DNA of 47,533 nt from Pedobacter sp. (lineage in GTDB: Bacteria; Bacteroidota; Bacteroidia; Sphingobacteriales; Sphingobacteriaceae). Under the pieces are notes generated by a model that saw only the letters and a list, made by a program, of their open reading frames with translations, did no database searches and was not told the origin of the DNA. Both the position numbers and the translations under genes were made by a program. The stretch's first letter is position 1. Every line of letters begins with the position of its first letter. The stretch spans positions 216,378 through 263,910 of the forward strand of contig NZ_JAVHXT010000006.1 of NCBI RefSeq assembly GCF_031119335.1. The letters are read 5' to 3'. Of this stretch, positions 35,812 to 44,833 are shown piece by piece.

Positions 35812-35884
35812 CTAAAATTATTAGTTAAACATAATTTATTTATTTGCCGAAACGTATTATATTTATTACCAGAATTTAAAAGAC

Positions 35885-36895
35885 ATGAATCCGAATACAG
35901 AAAAATTAAAAGCGCTACAGCTTACTTTAGATAAACTAGAAAAATCTTACGGTAAAGGTTCTATCATGAAACTTGGCGACCAAGCCGTAGAAAGTATGGA
36001 AGCCATTTCTACTGGTTCTATCAGCTTAGATATTGCTTTAGGCGTAGGTGGTGTACCTAAAGGACGTATCATTGAAATTTACGGCCCTGAATCTTCTGGT
36101 AAAACTACTTTGGCTACCCACATTATTGCCGAAGCGCAGAAAAAAGGCGGCATCGCTGCAATTATTGATGCTGAACACGCTTTCGACAAGTTTTATGCAA
36201 AGAAATTAGGTGTAGACACAGACAACCTCTTGATCTCGCAACCAGACAATGGTGAGCAAGCTTTAGAAATTGCTGATAACTTGATCCGCTCTGGTGCTAT
36301 TGATGTAATCGTGATTGACTCGGTTGCTGCATTGGTGCCAAAAGCAGAGATTGAAGGCGAAATGGGCGATAGCAGAATGGGCTTACAAGCTCGTTTAATG
36401 AGCCAGGCATTACGTAAATTAACAGGAACAATTGCTAAAACTGGCTGTTGCTGTATCTTCATTAACCAATTACGTGAAAAAATTGGTGTAATGTTTGGCA
36501 ACCCAGAAACTACTACCGGTGGTAACGCATTAAAGTTTTATGCTTCGGTACGTTTAGATATCCGCAGAACTTCTCAGATTAAAGATAGCGATGAGGTATC
36601 TGGTAACCGTGTGAAGGTGAAAATTGTGAAAAACAAAGTTGCTCCTCCTTTCCGTTTGGCAGAATTCGACATTATGTTTGGCGAAGGTATTTCTAAAGTG
36701 GGTGAGATTATAGATTTAGGTGTAGACTTTGGTATTGTTAAAAAAGCTGGATCTTGGTTCTCTTACGGAGATACAAAATTAGGCCAAGGTAGAGATGCGG
36801 TTAAACAATTATTGTTAGACAATCCCGAGTTAGCAGAAGAAATTGAAACTCGAATTAGAGAAGAAGTTACTGGAGAGCAGTTGGAAGAACAATAG
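35885..36895 (+). CDS. recA: Recombinase RecA
   Basis: 336 residues. Drives strand exchange in homologous recombination and promotes LexA-type self-cleavage where present. Walker A GPESSGKT is at 67-74 and Walker [11 protein letters not shown] at about 141-150. Loop L1 is about [23 protein letters not shown], and loop L2 runs from GNPETTTGG (205-213). Three consecutive cysteines (188-190) in [12 protein letters not shown] sit where many phyla have fewer; I take this as lineage-typical. The acidic C-tail [11 protein letters not shown] is normal. It has its own promoter and terminator. Confidence 0.98.
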   Translation: MNPNTEKLKALQLTLDKLEKSYGKGSIMKLGDQAVESMEAISTGSISLDIALGVGGVPKGRIIEIYGPESSGKTTLATHIIAEAQKKGGIAAIIDAEHAFDKFYAKKLGVDTDNLLISQPDNGEQALEIADNLIRSGAIDVIVIDSVAALVPKAEIEGEMGDSRMGLQARLMSQALRKLTGTIAKTGCCCIFINQLREKIGVMFGNPETTTGGNALKFYASVRLDIRRTSQIKDSDEVSGNRVKVKIVKNKVAPPFRLAEFDIMFGEGISKVGEIIDLGVDFGIVKKAGSWFSYGDTKLGQGRDAVKQLLLDNPELAEEIETRIREEVTGEQLEEQ

Positions 36896-36918
36896 ACTGT
36901 ACAGTAATTGAACATATT

Positions 36919-36950
36919 AAAGGGCACAGTTTTAATGAACTGTGCCCTTT
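36919..36950 (+). terminator. Terminator of recA
   Basis: 13-bp perfect arms: AAAGGGCACAGTT (36919-36931) and its complement (36938-36950), loop of 6 nt, followed by TTACTTTT. It lies 24 bp past the recA stop codon. Confidence 0.85.
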
Positions 36951-36991
36951 TACTTTTATAGTTTTTTCTTTAGCAATGAAGCACCACCAAA

Positions 36992-37210
36992 CTACCTAAA
37001 ACTCGAAGGCTTTGGTGCGGCAGCAGGAATTTTCTCTTTCACAAAAGAAGAGTCTAACCTTACAATAGTATAGGCTGCAATTACTGCCCCAATAAGCAAT
37101 AGCACTAAACCGAGATAGTTTTTTTTCTTATCCTGCTTAATTACCCAAATTAAAAAAACGATTAGCGGTATCGCCAATAAACCAAAAAAGATAAAACTGT
37201 TTGCTTGCAT
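36992..37210 (-). CDS. Small two-helix membrane protein
   Basis: 72 residues with two helices (about 6-24 and 32-50), a short basic loop (KQDKKKN) that should face the cytoplasm, and a proline/alanine-rich tail, PAAAPKPSSFR. No family is recognised. It begins 14 bp after tsaD on the same strand, so it is very probably co-transcribed with it. Confidence 0.75.
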   Translation of the reverse strand: MQANSFIFFGLLAIPLIVFLIWVIKQDKKKNYLGLVLLLIGAVIAAYTIVRLDSSFVKEKIPAAAPKPSSFR

Positions 37211-37224
37211 ATTATTATTATGTG

Positions 37225-38226
37225 CTAAAAATTCATTCGGGCCATAGGCGAAACCTCTTGACCAACAAAGTCATTCTGTAAAAATTTCTGATAACCAGCT
37301 ATAGCAATCATGGCCGCATTATCTGTACAATATTCAAATTTTGGGATAAACACCTCCCAGCCTAGCGTATCTTGTAAACTTAACAGCGTATTACGCAGGC
37401 CAGAGTTTGCCGAAACACCACCAGCTATTGCAATTTGATTACAATGATACTCCTTCGCTGCTTTTTTTAATTTATTAAGTAAGATATTGACAATACTATG
37501 TTGTACCGAAGCACATATATCTGCCAAGTTTTCTTCTACAAACGCCGGATTTTCTTTAACACTATCTCTAACAAAGTAGAGAATTGCGGTTTTAAAGCCG
37601 CTAAAGCTATAATTTAATCCCTGTATTTGTGGAACTGGAAATTGATAAGCCGTCGGATTTCCTTCTTTAGCATATTTATCAATCAATGGCCCTCCCGGAT
37701 AAGGTAGGTTTAAAATTTTCGCAGTTTTATCAAAAGCTTCGCCCGCAGCGTCATCCAAAGTCTCCCCTACTATTTCCATGTCGAAATAATCTTTCACCAA
37801 TACAATTTGTGTATGTCCGCCAGAAACAGTGAGGCACAAAAATGGGAATTTTGGTTTTGGGTCGTCAATAAAGTGCGCTAAAATATGCGCCTGCATGTGG
37901 TTTACCGAAATTAAAGGTAGATCTAATGCTAACGCAAAAGATTTAGCAAAAGAAACACCAACTAATAGGGACCCGAGCAAGCCCGGCCCTTGCGTAAAAG
38001 CAACACCGTCCAGCTGCTTTTTGTCCACTCCTGCTATCTCTAGGGCTTGTTGTACGGCGGGCACAATATTCTGCTGGTGTACCCTAGAGGCTAACTCAGG
38101 AATTACACCTCCATAATTTTCATGAATTGTTTGGTTTGCAATAACATTGGCAGTAATTTTGCCGTTATCACAAATGGCAACCGAAGTTTCGTCGCAAGAT
38201 GATTCTATAGCTAATATGATAGGCAC
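37225..38226 (-). CDS. tsaD: tRNA N6-adenosine threonylcarbamoyltransferase
   Basis: 333 residues. Transfers the threonylcarbamoyl group to A37 of ANN-decoding tRNAs, with TsaB and TsaE. The N-terminal ILAIESSCDETSVAI is the family signature. The metal ligands are H110 and H114 (NHMQAH) and D302 (CTDNAAM), and the nucleotide-binding region includes AIAGGVSAN. The start is a GTG at 38226: no ATG exists nearby and the N-terminus is correct from there. This start codon shares a base with the proposed CTG start of the divergent tamB, leaving no intergenic space. A small membrane protein gene follows 14 bp downstream. Confidence 0.97.
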   Translation of the reverse strand: MPIILAIESSCDETSVAICDNGKITANVIANQTIHENYGGVIPELASRVHQQNIVPAVQQALEIAGVDKKQLDGVAFTQGPGLLGSLLVGVSFAKSFALALDLPLISVNHMQAHILAHFIDDPKPKFPFLCLTVSGGHTQIVLVKDYFDMEIVGETLDDAAGEAFDKTAKILNLPYPGGPLIDKYAKEGNPTAYQFPVPQIQGLNYSFSGFKTAILYFVRDSVKENPAFVEENLADICASVQHSIVNILLNKLKKAAKEYHCNQIAIAGGVSANSGLRNTLLSLQDTLGWEVFIPKFEYCTDNAAMIAIAGYQKFLQNDFVGQEVSPMARMNF

Positions 38227-41200
38227 TGGAAAGATATTTAAGCTACAAAATTATTAAAAAACTATTAAAAATACTTCTGTGGATTATCGCTTCGATCATT
38301 ATTTTGGTTGCAGGCGTACTCTTTTCCCTACAGTTTAAGCCTGTACAGACCTATGTAGCCAAAAAAGCTGCAGATTATTTATCTAAAGAATTAAATACAA
38401 CCGTAAGTATTGGAGGCTTATATGTAAAACCCTTTAAGTCTGTTGTATTAGAAGAACTGTTGGTTTTAGACTTGCAAAAAGATACTTTAGCTCATTTTCC
38501 AAAGTTTTTAGTTGACCTTAACCGTTTATCACTCAAAGAGAGGATTTTGGACATCAACACTGTTCAGCTAAACGATGGCACGTTTTTCTTGAAAAATCAA
38601 TTAGATGGAAATTCCAACCTTGATTTTATCATCGATTACTTTGACAGCGGCGAACCTAAGAAACCCAAGAAAAAGAAGAAGAAATTTGAAATTCTTTTCG
38701 ATCGAATTATCATTAATAATCTTCATTTTAAATACAAGAACCTTAGAGACACTCAAAAAGTTGAAGGTGTAAACTTTGAGGACGTAGATGTAACTGAAAT
38801 GAATGGTATTTTTGAGGGATTTAATACCAAGGATCACCTCATCCAAGCTAACATCAAAAACCTAACGTTAAGAGAAAAAAGCGGCTTTTATCTTAAAAAC
38901 CTAAGTGCATTTACTACTGTAGATAGCAATGCCATAGAACTGAAAAACCTACTACTCGTAACCAATAAAACCCGCCTCACCGATTATTATCAGATGAAGT
39001 TTAAAACCTTCAAAGATTTTAGTGATTACGAAAATAAGGTGAGGATGAAGGCTAACTTTATAAACAGCCACATATCTTCAAGTGATGTAGCTTTTTTCGC
39101 ACCAGCGTTAAAAAACATGAAGTTAGATTTGGAGGTTGACGGTCAAATAACTGGCTTAGTTAATGATTTAAGGGCAAAAAAACTTTCCGTGAAAGCGGGA
39201 AGAGCAACCTACATTAAAGGAGATTTTAACATGAAAGGACTTCCCAATTGGAACGAAACTTTCATGGATATGAGAATTGATTTAGCCGGAACTAACAAAA
39301 CCGACTTAGATAATATCCTCACAGATCTAACGGGTAAACGTGTTAAATCAATTCCAGACATTGTTAATAAATTTGGCAACATTAACTTTAATGGACGTTT
39401 TACCGGTTTCCAGAACGATTTTATCGCCTTTGGAGAATTTAAAACAAAACTAGGCCGTTTACAATCGGACGTTAACATGAAGATTGATAAGAAAGGGGTG
39501 CCTTCTTACTCTGGAAATGTAAAAACCTACGACTTCCACATTGGCGATCTTCTTAACGAAAAATTATTGGGCAGAATTAGCTCAGAACTTTACATTAAAG
39601 GGCGTGGCACCGAGGTTAAAGATTTGAGCGAAGAATTGAAAGGGCAAATCAGTTATTTAGATTTCAAAGGGTATAGATATCGCAACATCAACATTAATGG
39701 TACTTTTGAGAAGAAATTTTTCGATGGAAGCTTAAAAGTTAACGACAAGAATGTACAGTTGGACTTTGATGGTGGCGTAAATTTAAACCCAGAACTACCG
39801 ATTTTCAATTTCAAAGCCGACATTCGAAATGCCCGTTTAAAAACCTTGAAACTCTACAAAGATTCGCTTAAGGTAGATGCGATATTTAGCACCAATTTTT
39901 CTGGAACTAATCTCGACAATATTCAAGGTAGTCTACTGCTGCAAGAAATCACACTTAACAACCTAAGAGGTATTTACAAAGTAGATTCTGTGTTTCTTAA
40001 CGCCAGAGGCACTGGCTTAGATAGAAGTTTAAGCATCAATTCTGATATTTTGGAAGCAGGCATTAAAGGTCAGTACGATTTAGGAACTATTGTATCCTAC
40101 TTTAAAACCATTGCAAAAACCTATATCCCATCATTAAAAACAGAGATTGTTAATTACAAAACGCAGGTATTTGATTTTAGACTAAAAATTAAAGACTTTG
40201 AACCTATTGCCGAATTGATTTCTCCAGGTTTGGAAATCGACGAACAGTCGTTACTGGTTGGAGCCTTTGATTCGAGGAACAAAACAGCCACTATGGGGGG
40301 CATTATCAAGCGCCTTAAATATAATGGCGTAGTTGCAAATAATATTATCATTGATCAAAACACTTCCGAAAGACAGCTCACAGCAATTATCTCTTCAGAT
40401 CGAGTAGATCTGAATGACAGTCTTTACATTAAGAACGTCAACATTTCAAACATTTTGCGTAACGATAGTTTGGCCCTCAACGTAAAACTATCTAACGCAG
40501 ACGATGCCAACCAACTGGATTTAAACGGCTTGGTTGAGTTCTTACCAGACACATCTAAAATCAGTATTTTACCATCCAACTTAAAAATAAACTACGAGGA
40601 TTGGAACATTGAAGACAAGGTTCAGATTAGTTTTAATGGAGGAAAAACCAAAGTCGAAAACTTTTCATTAAGCAACGGAAAGCAAGATTTGAAAATAGAC
40701 GGTGTCATTTCTGACGACCCTTCAGATGCCCTATTGGTGACATTAGAAAACTTTAGGCTTTCTACCATTAATCCATTTATGAAAGGATCTGGATTTAGCT
40801 TTGCAGGAATAGCCAACGGAAAAGCAAGAATCAATAGTATACTCAAATCGCCGCAGGTAAGAGATAGCCTGCATATTGATTCGCTCAGCTTTAACAATAC
40901 CTATATCGGTAGCCTTACGGATACTTCTTCGTTTAACAGCACCAGTAAAATTGCTTCGGTTTATACTAAAATTGTTGCTGCTGACAGAGAAACATTCAAT
41001 ATAACGGGAAATCTGGATGCCGCCCAAAAGCAAATTGACCTAAAGGTAAACCTGAACAATAGTGAATTGGCAATTCTAACTCCTTTCTTAAATAAGCTGG
41101 TGTCTAATCTAAAAGGAAAGGTTTCGGCAGATTTAACAGTTAAAGGTCCTTTCGATCAGCCTTTGATTAATGGAGATATTACGCTTAACAAAGCACAACT

Positions 41201-42704
41201 GACGGTTAACTACCTTAAAACCACCTATATAATAGACGATCAAGTTTCGGTAAACAATAGTGCTATTCAATTAAACGATCTAGTTTTAAAGGATTTAGAG
41301 GGACACACTGGAACTGCAAACGGTAGTGTAGATTTGAAGGACATTAACAACCCAAACATACAGGTAGAGCTAGAAGCTAAGGGCTTAATGGCACTGAATA
41401 CTACTTCAAAAGATAATGCGATTTATTTTGGTAAAGCCTACGGAACCGGTAAATTCTCTTTCAGAGGGCCTACCAACGATATGTTTATTGACATTGATGC
41501 GAAAACAGAGAAAGGAACGGTTTTTAGCCTTCCGCTTAACAGTTCCGAAACGGTAACCGATAAGGACTTCATCACCTTTGTGAGCAAAGACACTACGAAA
41601 GTGGTAAAGAAACAAAGTAGTTTCGAAGGTTTGAGCATGAGGTTTAAGCTATCGGTAGATCCTAATACTACGGTGAATATATTTACAGTTTTAGGTAAAC
41701 TAAGTGGTACAGGAAATGCAGATCTAGAACTAAATATTTCTAAAGTTGGCGATTTCGAAATGAAGGGCGATTACATTATTGAAAGTGGTGTATTTGATTT
41801 TACGGCGAGAGAAGTAATCAACAAGCGCTTTGAGATTAGGCAAGGTGGAACAATTAGATGGACAGGAAACCCAGTTAATGCACAAATTAACCTTAAAGCA
41901 ATTTACATGCTACGTGCTGCACTTGGCGATTTATACCAAGCTGCAAACCGTGATGGAAGTAGTAACGCTACACAAGTTGCCCAAACCGAGGTAGAAATGG
42001 GATTAACGGGACTTTTGATGAAACCAGACATTAAACTTGATATTTTCTTCCCAACCTTACCAGCGGTTAAAGAGGAATTGCAATCTTACTTTAACGATGG
42101 CAACAACATGAATACGCAAGCGCTGAGCTTAATTATTCAGCGCAGGTTTGCCCCAGGCACAGGTTCAGAAAATTTAAGTCAGCAGTTAGGTTCTGTAGGT
42201 ACAGGTACAGCAACCGATTTAATCTTTAACCAGCTTAACAATGTACTTTCTAGTTTAAATTTAAACTTCGTTGATATTAACATCAGGTCATTTAACGAAG
42301 CCAGTGCCTCGTTCAAATTCTTTAACGATAGGGTAATTGTAAACGCCGGAATTACCGATATGAGCAAAAGTTCTATAGATAACACCATCGGTTTTAGAAA
42401 TCAGGTTGGCCGCGAAGTTGAGGTTTTAGGATTGATTAAGAAAGACGGTAGTTTGGTAGGTAAAGTGGCTAACAAACCGCCTACCATACAAAGTATATTT
42501 GCCAATCCGGGTATAGATCCGTTCAGAAATATCACTTCGCTAGGATTAATCTACAATCAACAATTTGATACTTTTGCTGAGCTGATGCAGAAAATATCGG
42601 GCAAGTACCGTAGAGAGCAGAAAAAGAAAGAAGCAGAGAAAGAGAAGCAACGTATTAGCAAAGAAGCGATCATTAACGAGAGCAAGAAAAATCAACGGAA
42701 ATAA
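38226..42704 (+). CDS. tamB: TamB-family translocation/assembly protein
   Basis: I extend the frame to a CTG at 38226, giving 1492 residues. Between this and the in-frame TAG just upstream there is no ATG, GTG or TTG. A start at the TTG at 38304 would cut off the basic, hydrophobic anchor (KIIKKLLKILLWIIASIIIL), which is plainly coding. The remainder is AsmA/TamB-type beta-rich repeats. The C-terminal DUF490 (TamB) domain is about 1060-1460, including the DIFFPTLPAVKEELQSYFND and LNLNFVDINIRSFNEASASF segments. A highly charged tail (KKKEAEKEKQRISKEA) ends it. TamB spans the periplasm and moves phospholipid or assists outer-membrane protein assembly. The exact start is the least certain point. 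Confidence 0.9.
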   Translation: MERYLSYKIIKKLLKILLWIIASIIILVAGVLFSLQFKPVQTYVAKKAADYLSKELNTTVSIGGLYVKPFKSVVLEELLVLDLQKDTLAHFPKFLVDLNRLSLKERILDINTVQLNDGTFFLKNQLDGNSNLDFIIDYFDSGEPKKPKKKKKKFEILFDRIIINNLHFKYKNLRDTQKVEGVNFEDVDVTEMNGIFEGFNTKDHLIQANIKNLTLREKSGFYLKNLSAFTTVDSNAIELKNLLLVTNKTRLTDYYQMKFKTFKDFSDYENKVRMKANFINSHISSSDVAFFAPALKNMKLDLEVDGQITGLVNDLRAKKLSVKAGRATYIKGDFNMKGLPNWNETFMDMRIDLAGTNKTDLDNILTDLTGKRVKSIPDIVNKFGNINFNGRFTGFQNDFIAFGEFKTKLGRLQSDVNMKIDKKGVPSYSGNVKTYDFHIGDLLNEKLLGRISSELYIKGRGTEVKDLSEELKGQISYLDFKGYRYRNININGTFEKKFFDGSLKVNDKNVQLDFDGGVNLNPELPIFNFKADIRNARLKTLKLYKDSLKVDAIFSTNFSGTNLDNIQGSLLLQEITLNNLRGIYKVDSVFLNARGTGLDRSLSINSDILEAGIKGQYDLGTIVSYFKTIAKTYIPSLKTEIVNYKTQVFDFRLKIKDFEPIAELISPGLEIDEQSLLVGAFDSRNKTATMGGIIKRLKYNGVVANNIIIDQNTSERQLTAIISSDRVDLNDSLYIKNVNISNILRNDSLALNVKLSNADDANQLDLNGLVEFLPDTSKISILPSNLKINYEDWNIEDKVQISFNGGKTKVENFSLSNGKQDLKIDGVISDDPSDALLVTLENFRLSTINPFMKGSGFSFAGIANGKARINSILKSPQVRDSLHIDSLSFNNTYIGSLTDTSSFNSTSKIASVYTKIVAADRETFNITGNLDAAQKQIDLKVNLNNSELAILTPFLNKLVSNLKGKVSADLTVKGPFDQPLINGDITLNKAQLTVNYLKTTYIIDDQVSVNNSAIQLNDLVLKDLEGHTGTANGSVDLKDINNPNIQVELEAKGLMALNTTSKDNAIYFGKAYGTGKFSFRGPTNDMFIDIDAKTEKGTVFSLPLNSSETVTDKDFITFVSKDTTKVVKKQSSFEGLSMRFKLSVDPNTTVNIFTVLGKLSGTGNADLELNISKVGDFEMKGDYIIESGVFDFTAREVINKRFEIRQGGTIRWTGNPVNAQINLKAIYMLRAALGDLYQAANRDGSSNATQVAQTEVEMGLTGLLMKPDIKLDIFFPTLPAVKEELQSYFNDGNNMNTQALSLIIQRRFAPGTGSENLSQQLGSVGTGTATDLIFNQLNNVLSSLNLNFVDINIRSFNEASASFKFFNDRVIVNAGITDMSKSSIDNTIGFRNQVGREVEVLGLIKKDGSLVGKVANKPPTIQSIFANPGIDPFRNITSLGLIYNQQFDTFAELMQKISGKYRREQKKKEAEKEKQRISKEAIINESKKNQRK

Positions 42705-42855
42705 TATTGGTCTCAAGTCCTCTTTCGCCATCTCGAACAAAATGTTCCTTTCCAATTTAACGTAAATAACGTGAGTTACGGGTGTTTACATCTGATTATC
42801 AGATGTTTGTACATTTATTGATTTCGAGTATTGTTTAAAGCTGCCTTAAAAGCTG

Positions 42856-42981
42856 ATGCTGACCTGTAGTGAAACGGAAAGCTACGGAGTAAAATAAATT
42901 CAGCATGACGAAACGCCCATATCCCGTCACCCTAACCTGTAGCGAAGCGGAAAGCTACGCAGTAAATTTATTTCAGGGTCT
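42856..42981. repeat. Two copies of an interspersed intergenic repeat
   Basis: GACCTGTAGTGAAACGGAAA in the first copy (about 42861-42908) and AACCTGTAGCGAAGCGGAAA in the second (about 42932-42981), each continuing GCTACG(C/G)AGTAAA and a TTCAG end. They fill the space between tamB and the ribBA terminator. The interval 42705-43018 holds no gene. Confidence 0.6.
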
Positions 42982-43018
42982 GTTAGACTAGATTAAGACC
43001 CAAAACTCACGTTAAATA

Positions 43019-43054
43019 AAAAAGCGCCAGAAATATTTAACTCCTGACGCTTTC
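43019..43054 (-). terminator. Terminator of ribBA
   Basis: Minus-strand stem AAAGCGTCAG / CTGGCGCTTT (one T-G pair) followed by TTTTA. It lies 19 bp past the stop codon. Confidence 0.8.
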
Positions 43055-43072
43055 TTATAGTTCAATAAGTAT

Positions 43073-44284
43073 TTAGCCCTTCAAAATCTGATGGCCCATT
43101 TTATCTCTCTTCGCAATTAAGTAAGATTCGTTATGCTTATTGCTTTCTATCTCAATTTCAATATTTTCTACAATCTCTAAACCGTAGCCAATCAGGCCAG
43201 CTCTTTTTGTCGGATTGTTAGACATCAATTTCATTTTGGTAATACCCTGCGCCCTTAAAATTTGTGCACCAACACCATAATCACGTTCGTCTACCTTAAA
43301 ACCTAACTGAATGTTCGCTTCGGCAGTATCCAAACCAGCATCTTGCAAGTTGTAAGCATGCAGCTTGTTTACCAAGCCAATACCTCTACCCTCTTGGTTC
43401 ATGTACACAATTAGGCCTTTCCCCTCCTTGTCAATCATTTCCATAGCCTTATGCAATTGTGGGCCGCAGTCGCAACGGCACGAACCAAAAATATCTCCAG
43501 TAACACAAGAACTGTGGATACGTGTTAAAACAGGCTCGCCTTCTTGCCACTCGCCTTTAGAAATAGCTAAATGCGTAGCGCCATTGCTAAGTTGCGTATA
43601 AGCAGTCATCTTAAAATCTCCCCATTGTGTAGGCAAGTTTACCGTAACTTCCTCCTTAATTAAACTCTCGGCAGCCAAACGATAACTGATCAAATCTTTA
43701 ATAGAAATGATTTTTAAATCGTGTTGCTTGGCAATCAGCATCAAATCTGGCAAACGAGCCATTGTGCCATCTTCGTTCATAATTTCTACCAGCACACCAG
43801 CAGGTTCAAAACCAGCCAAACGAGCAATATCTATGGTAGCTTCCGTATGTCCAGTTCTACGTAAAACACCTTCTTTTCTAGCCCTAAGCGGGAAAATATG
43901 TCCAGGTCTACCTAAATCTTCTGGTTTGGTAGCCGGATTAATTAACGCTTGCACCGTTTTAGCCCTATCATGTGCCGAGATCCCTGTGGTACAACCCTGC
44001 CCAATCAAATCTACAGATACCGTAAATGGCGTTTGATGTAAAACGGTGTTGTTCTGCACCATTAAATTCAACTCCAACTTATCGCACATTTCTTCAATAA
44101 GCGGTGCACAGATTAAACCACGTCCATATTTAGACATGAAATTGATGATCTCTGGCGTTACATTTCTAGCCGCAGTTAAAAAATCGCCTTCGTTTTCACG
44201 ATCCTCATCATCAACTACTATGATAATTTTGCCAGCCCTAACATCGGCCAGCGCTTCTTCTATTGTATTTAATTTAATTTCCAT
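43073..44284 (-). CDS. ribBA: Bifunctional DHBP synthase / GTP cyclohydrolase II
   Basis: 403 residues; makes the two precursors of riboflavin from ribulose 5-phosphate and GTP. The RibB half is about 1-205: [10 protein letters not shown] (25-34) and [16 protein letters not shown] (143-158). The RibA half is about 210-400: zinc ligands C260, C271 and C273 in [17 protein letters not shown], then [10 protein letters not shown] and [11 protein letters not shown] start it at the ATG at 44284 ([15 protein letters not shown]). The longer frame to 44347 would run through a promoter-like box and adds an unrelated N-terminus. I see no FMN riboswitch in the leader. No other rib genes are adjacent. Confidence 0.96.
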   Translation of the reverse strand: MEIKLNTIEEALADVRAGKIIIVVDDEDRENEGDFLTAARNVTPEIINFMSKYGRGLICAPLIEEMCDKLELNLMVQNNTVLHQTPFTVSVDLIGQGCTTGISAHDRAKTVQALINPATKPEDLGRPGHIFPLRARKEGVLRRTGHTEATIDIARLAGFEPAGVLVEIMNEDGTMARLPDLMLIAKQHDLKIISIKDLISYRLAAESLIKEEVTVNLPTQWGDFKMTAYTQLSNGATHLAISKGEWQEGEPVLTRIHSSCVTGDIFGSCRCDCGPQLHKAMEMIDKEGKGLIVYMNQEGRGIGLVNKLHAYNLQDAGLDTAEANIQLGFKVDERDYGVGAQILRAQGITKMKLMSNNPTKRAGLIGYGLEIVENIEIEIESNKHNESYLIAKRDKMGHQILKG

Positions 44285-44336
44285 TTTGGCTTTATAACAA
44301 AATGAATGAGGTTTTCGCCTCACTTTAATTTGAGTA

Positions 44337-44344
44337 CAAAGGTA
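44337..44344 (-). promoter_or_regulatory. -7 box of ribBA
   Basis: TACCTTTG on the minus strand fits TAnnTTTG and lies 52 bp upstream of the ATG at 44284. Its position supports the shorter protein. A -33 TTG at standard spacing is not certain. Confidence 0.5.
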
Positions 44345-44478
44345 CAACCTTTAACAGCAATAATTGTACTGAATTATAATTATAACGTAAGTTTAGTGTA
44401 CAGTTGCAAAAGGGTTTATTTTATCTGAAAGAGCATTCTATAATTAGAAAAGCAATTTTCGTACTGCTATCTCAGCGC

Positions 44479-44763
44479 AGCCCCGCTGTACATTACAAGT
44501 CCGCACTCGTTCCTCGCTTGCGGGCTTTTCATTTCCATCGGGTTTAGGTGGCAAAATTGTACAACAACTTTACGTACTTGCCAAACCTCCGAAAACTTTG
44601 CGGTTAATTAATGCTAAGAAAATAAGAGTTTCGCAAAGAACGCAAAGGCTAAACGAGCATGGTTTACAGGTGCTTTGCACAGGTTTTTGTGAATTAAACC
44701 CGATAGAAGCGAGCACATAGGGGCAAACCTACGTGTTGCCCCAAGTAAAGCGGATAGCGGGAC
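44479..44763. repeat. Composite palindromic element, long version
   Basis: Left part 44479-44546 (CCCCGCTGTAC to CGGGTTTA). Right part 44695-44763 (TAAACCCGATAGAAGCGAGC to GCGGGAC), with hairpin GGGGCAA / TTGCCCC inside. CAGGTGCTTTGCACAGG near 44669 matches, inverted, the centre of the element at 30908-31156. The interval 44348-44833 holds no gene. Confidence 0.6.
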
Positions 44764-44833
44764 AACGGTCGCCATGAGCACGACCACACATTTTCTTATT
44801 CACTAATAGAAATTACCGTTATGGTTTCTTCAC

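Noticed and set aside
35753..35884. SOS box upstream of recA
   Set aside because: Only AT-rich promoter-like sequence is visible. No clear palindrome at the promoter.
43073..44347. Longer RibBA start at 44347
   Set aside because: The added 21 residues are unlike the family, and a -7 promoter box lies within them. The ATG at 44284 gives the standard N-terminus.
44285..44400. FMN riboswitch upstream of ribBA
   Set aside because: The leader is short and I could not find the conserved RFN-element blocks. A simple TAnnTTTG promoter explains the region.
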